64,000 bases of DNA from Candidatus Rokuibacteriota bacterium (lineage in GTDB: Bacteria > Methylomirabilota > Methylomirabilia > Rokubacteriales > CSP1-6). Positions 62,954 to 64,000 of the stretch are shown here, one piece after another; position 1 is the stretch's first letter, and each line of letters opens with the position of its first letter. The notes beneath the pieces were generated by a model. The model saw only the letters and a program-made list of their open reading frames with translations, had not been told where the DNA came from and did no database searches. Location of the stretch: NCBI GenBank assembly GCA_003220535.1, contig QHSU01000073.1, positions 21,064 through 85,063 of the forward strand, written 5' to 3'. Position numbers and translations under genes: made by a program.

Positions 62954-64000
62954 ATGGATCTCGCGCTGACCGAAAGCCAGGAGATGCTCCGCAGCACCGC
63001 GCGGAGCTTCATGGAGCGCGAGGCGCCGGTCGACGTCATCGTGGGTCTTCAGAAAGTCGAATCGTCTCTGGCGCCGGATCTGTGGAAGAAGGCCGCTCGG
63101 CTCGGATGGCTCGGGATCGTGATCCCGACCGAGTACGGCGGCAGCGGCGACCGCCTGAGCGACGCCGCGGTGCTCTATGAGGAGCTCGGCCGTGGGCCGC
63201 TGCCGGGGCCGTTCTTCAGCTCGGGCGTTCTCGGCGCGCTGACGGTGCTGGAGGGCGCGACCGAGGAGCAGCGACGGCGGATTCTCCCGGCTGTCGCGAG
63301 CGGGGAGCGTGTCCTGACGGTGGCCATCACCGAGCCGAACACGTCGTGGGGGCCGGCGGGCATCACGCTGGCGGCCCAGGGACGCAACGGCAGCTACGTC
63401 CTGAACGGCACCAAGCTCTTTGTTGCCGACGCGACCTCGGCGTCCGATCTGGTGGTCGCCGTCCGGACCGGCGACGCGCCGACCGACGTGAGCCTTCTTC
63501 ACGTCGATGCGAAGGCCCGTGGCGTGACCGCGCGTCGGCTGCCGGGCTTCGTCTCGTGGCAGTGCGAGGTGGCCTTCGACAACGTCCAGGTGCCGGCGAG
63601 CGCTCTCCTCGGCGAGGCGCAGCGGGGATGGGCGGCGCTCGCCCGCGCCCTCGAGCGGGCGCTGCCGCTGCTGTGCGCCTATATCGTCGGCGGCTGCCAG
63701 GCCGTTTACGAGAAGTCCGTCGCCTACACGCAGAGCCGTGTCCAGTTCGGCGTCCCGATCGGGCGGTTCCAGCGCGTCCAGGACCACGTCATCCGCCTCG
63801 TCAACCATCTCGACAGCGCGCGCTGGGCGACGTGGGAGGCGTTGTGGAAGCTCGACGGCGGCCGGCCCGCCGCGGCGAGCGTGCATATGGCCAAGGCCGT
63901 CGCGAGCGAGGCGTACCTCGAGGCCTGCAACGCCGCCCACGAGGTGCACGCCGGCATGGGCGTCCTCGTCGAGTACGGGCTGGCGGCGCACACGCAGATG
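62954..64000 (+). CDS. acyl-CoA dehydrogenase, 3' end outside window
   Basis: At least 349 residues, open to the right edge. MDLALTESQEMLRSTARSFM, LGWLGIVIPTEYGGSGDRLS, TVAITEPNTSWGPAGITLAA, VLNGTKLFVADATSASDLVV, SRVQFGVPIGRFQRVQDHVI, NAAHEVHAGMGVLVEYGLAA. The shorter-loop ACAD type that pairs with the preceding gene, likely forming a heterotetramer as for FadE-type pairs (family knowledge, not shown here). ATG 62954 follows GGCGCC with no clear ribosome site; coupling to the upstream gene is likely. Confidence 0.87.
   Translation, partial: MDLALTESQEMLRSTARSFMEREAPVDVIVGLQKVESSLAPDLWKKAARLGWLGIVIPTEYGGSGDRLSDAAVLYEELGRGPLPGPFFSSGVLGALTVLEGATEEQRRRILPAVASGERVLTVAITEPNTSWGPAGITLAAQGRNGSYVLNGTKLFVADATSASDLVVAVRTGDAPTDVSLLHVDAKARGVTARRLPGFVSWQCEVAFDNVQVPASALLGEAQRGWAALARALERALPLLCAYIVGGCQAVYEKSVAYTQSRVQFGVPIGRFQRVQDHVIRLVNHLDSARWATWEALWKLDGGRPAAASVHMAKAVASEAYLEACNAAHEVHAGMGVLVEYGLAAHTQM

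Overview
This is a GC-rich (by eye roughly two-thirds G+C), densely coded bacterial chromosome segment. It has no tRNA, rRNA or CRISPR array that I can see. Many solitary substrate-binding proteins, amidohydrolases, SDRs, acyl-CoA dehydrogenases and LLM-class oxidoreductases, with a type IV pilin cluster and a PEP-CTERM protein, suggest a free-living soil or sediment Gram-negative. A lineage such as Candidatus Rokubacteria/Methylomirabilota or a proteobacterium would fit, but the sequence does not settle this. Several genes are disrupted by single-base frameshifts, so both metagenome assembly error and true decay must be kept in mind.

Layout. 1-1.7 kb: end of an aromatic-acid catabolic operon (4-oxalomesaconate hydratase LigJ, HpcH/HpaI aldolase). 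1.7-3 kb: methyltransferase and bactofilin. 3.3-9.4 kb: a TetR-regulated ABC exporter operon with the architecture of E. coli cecR-ybhGFSR. 9.4-27 kb: an accessory region that reads as a defence/toxin-antitoxin island and recombination hot spot. It holds a TOTE-type primase-helicase (frameshifted) coupled to a CcbP-like gene, a RelE/ParE-type toxin-antitoxin pair, an MNT antitoxin with truncated HEPN partner, a duplicated two-gene cassette (small HTH protein plus TIR/deoxyribosyltransferase-like protein), McrBC, and a large RecB-like nuclease/RNase H/SF1 helicase. Debris lies between them (DUF2442, ParE, receiver-domain, HNH, permease and SDR fragments). 27-30.5 kb: a broken nucleotidyl cyclase-TPR gene and a DUF222 HNH endonuclease.

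30.7-43.4 kb: metabolic and transport genes. These are an epoxide-hydrolase-like enzyme, an FAD monooxygenase, a solitary Leu/Ile/Val-type binding protein, then a minus-strand run cupin, peptide-type binding protein, two permeases (no ATPases), SDR and cyclase-family hydrolase. A molybdenum hydroxylase large subunit plus amidase is divergent from this run. 43.4-47 kb: a translationally overlapped minor-pilin operon ending in a TPR lipoprotein. 47.2-48.7 kb: a second, decayed copy of the HNH gene fused to debris of an FAD hydroxylase.

48.7-55.8 kb: a second aromatic-degradation neighbourhood with HbpS/GlcG-like protein, SDR, epimerase, amidohydrolase, gentisate-dioxygenase-like double cupin, LigB-type extradiol dioxygenase and Rieske oxygenase. 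The likely logic is ring hydroxylation, ring cleavage and hydrolysis. 55.8-64 kb: SGNH hydrolase, lone LivF ATPase, a triple-GAF hybrid histidine kinase, an LLM oxidoreductase and two acyl-CoA dehydrogenases, the last running off the window.

The best candidate for an undescribed system is the HTH plus TIR/deoxyribosyltransferase-like cassette. It is present twice within 5 kb, and in both copies the second gene has no conventional start codon and follows the first in the same frame after a TGA.
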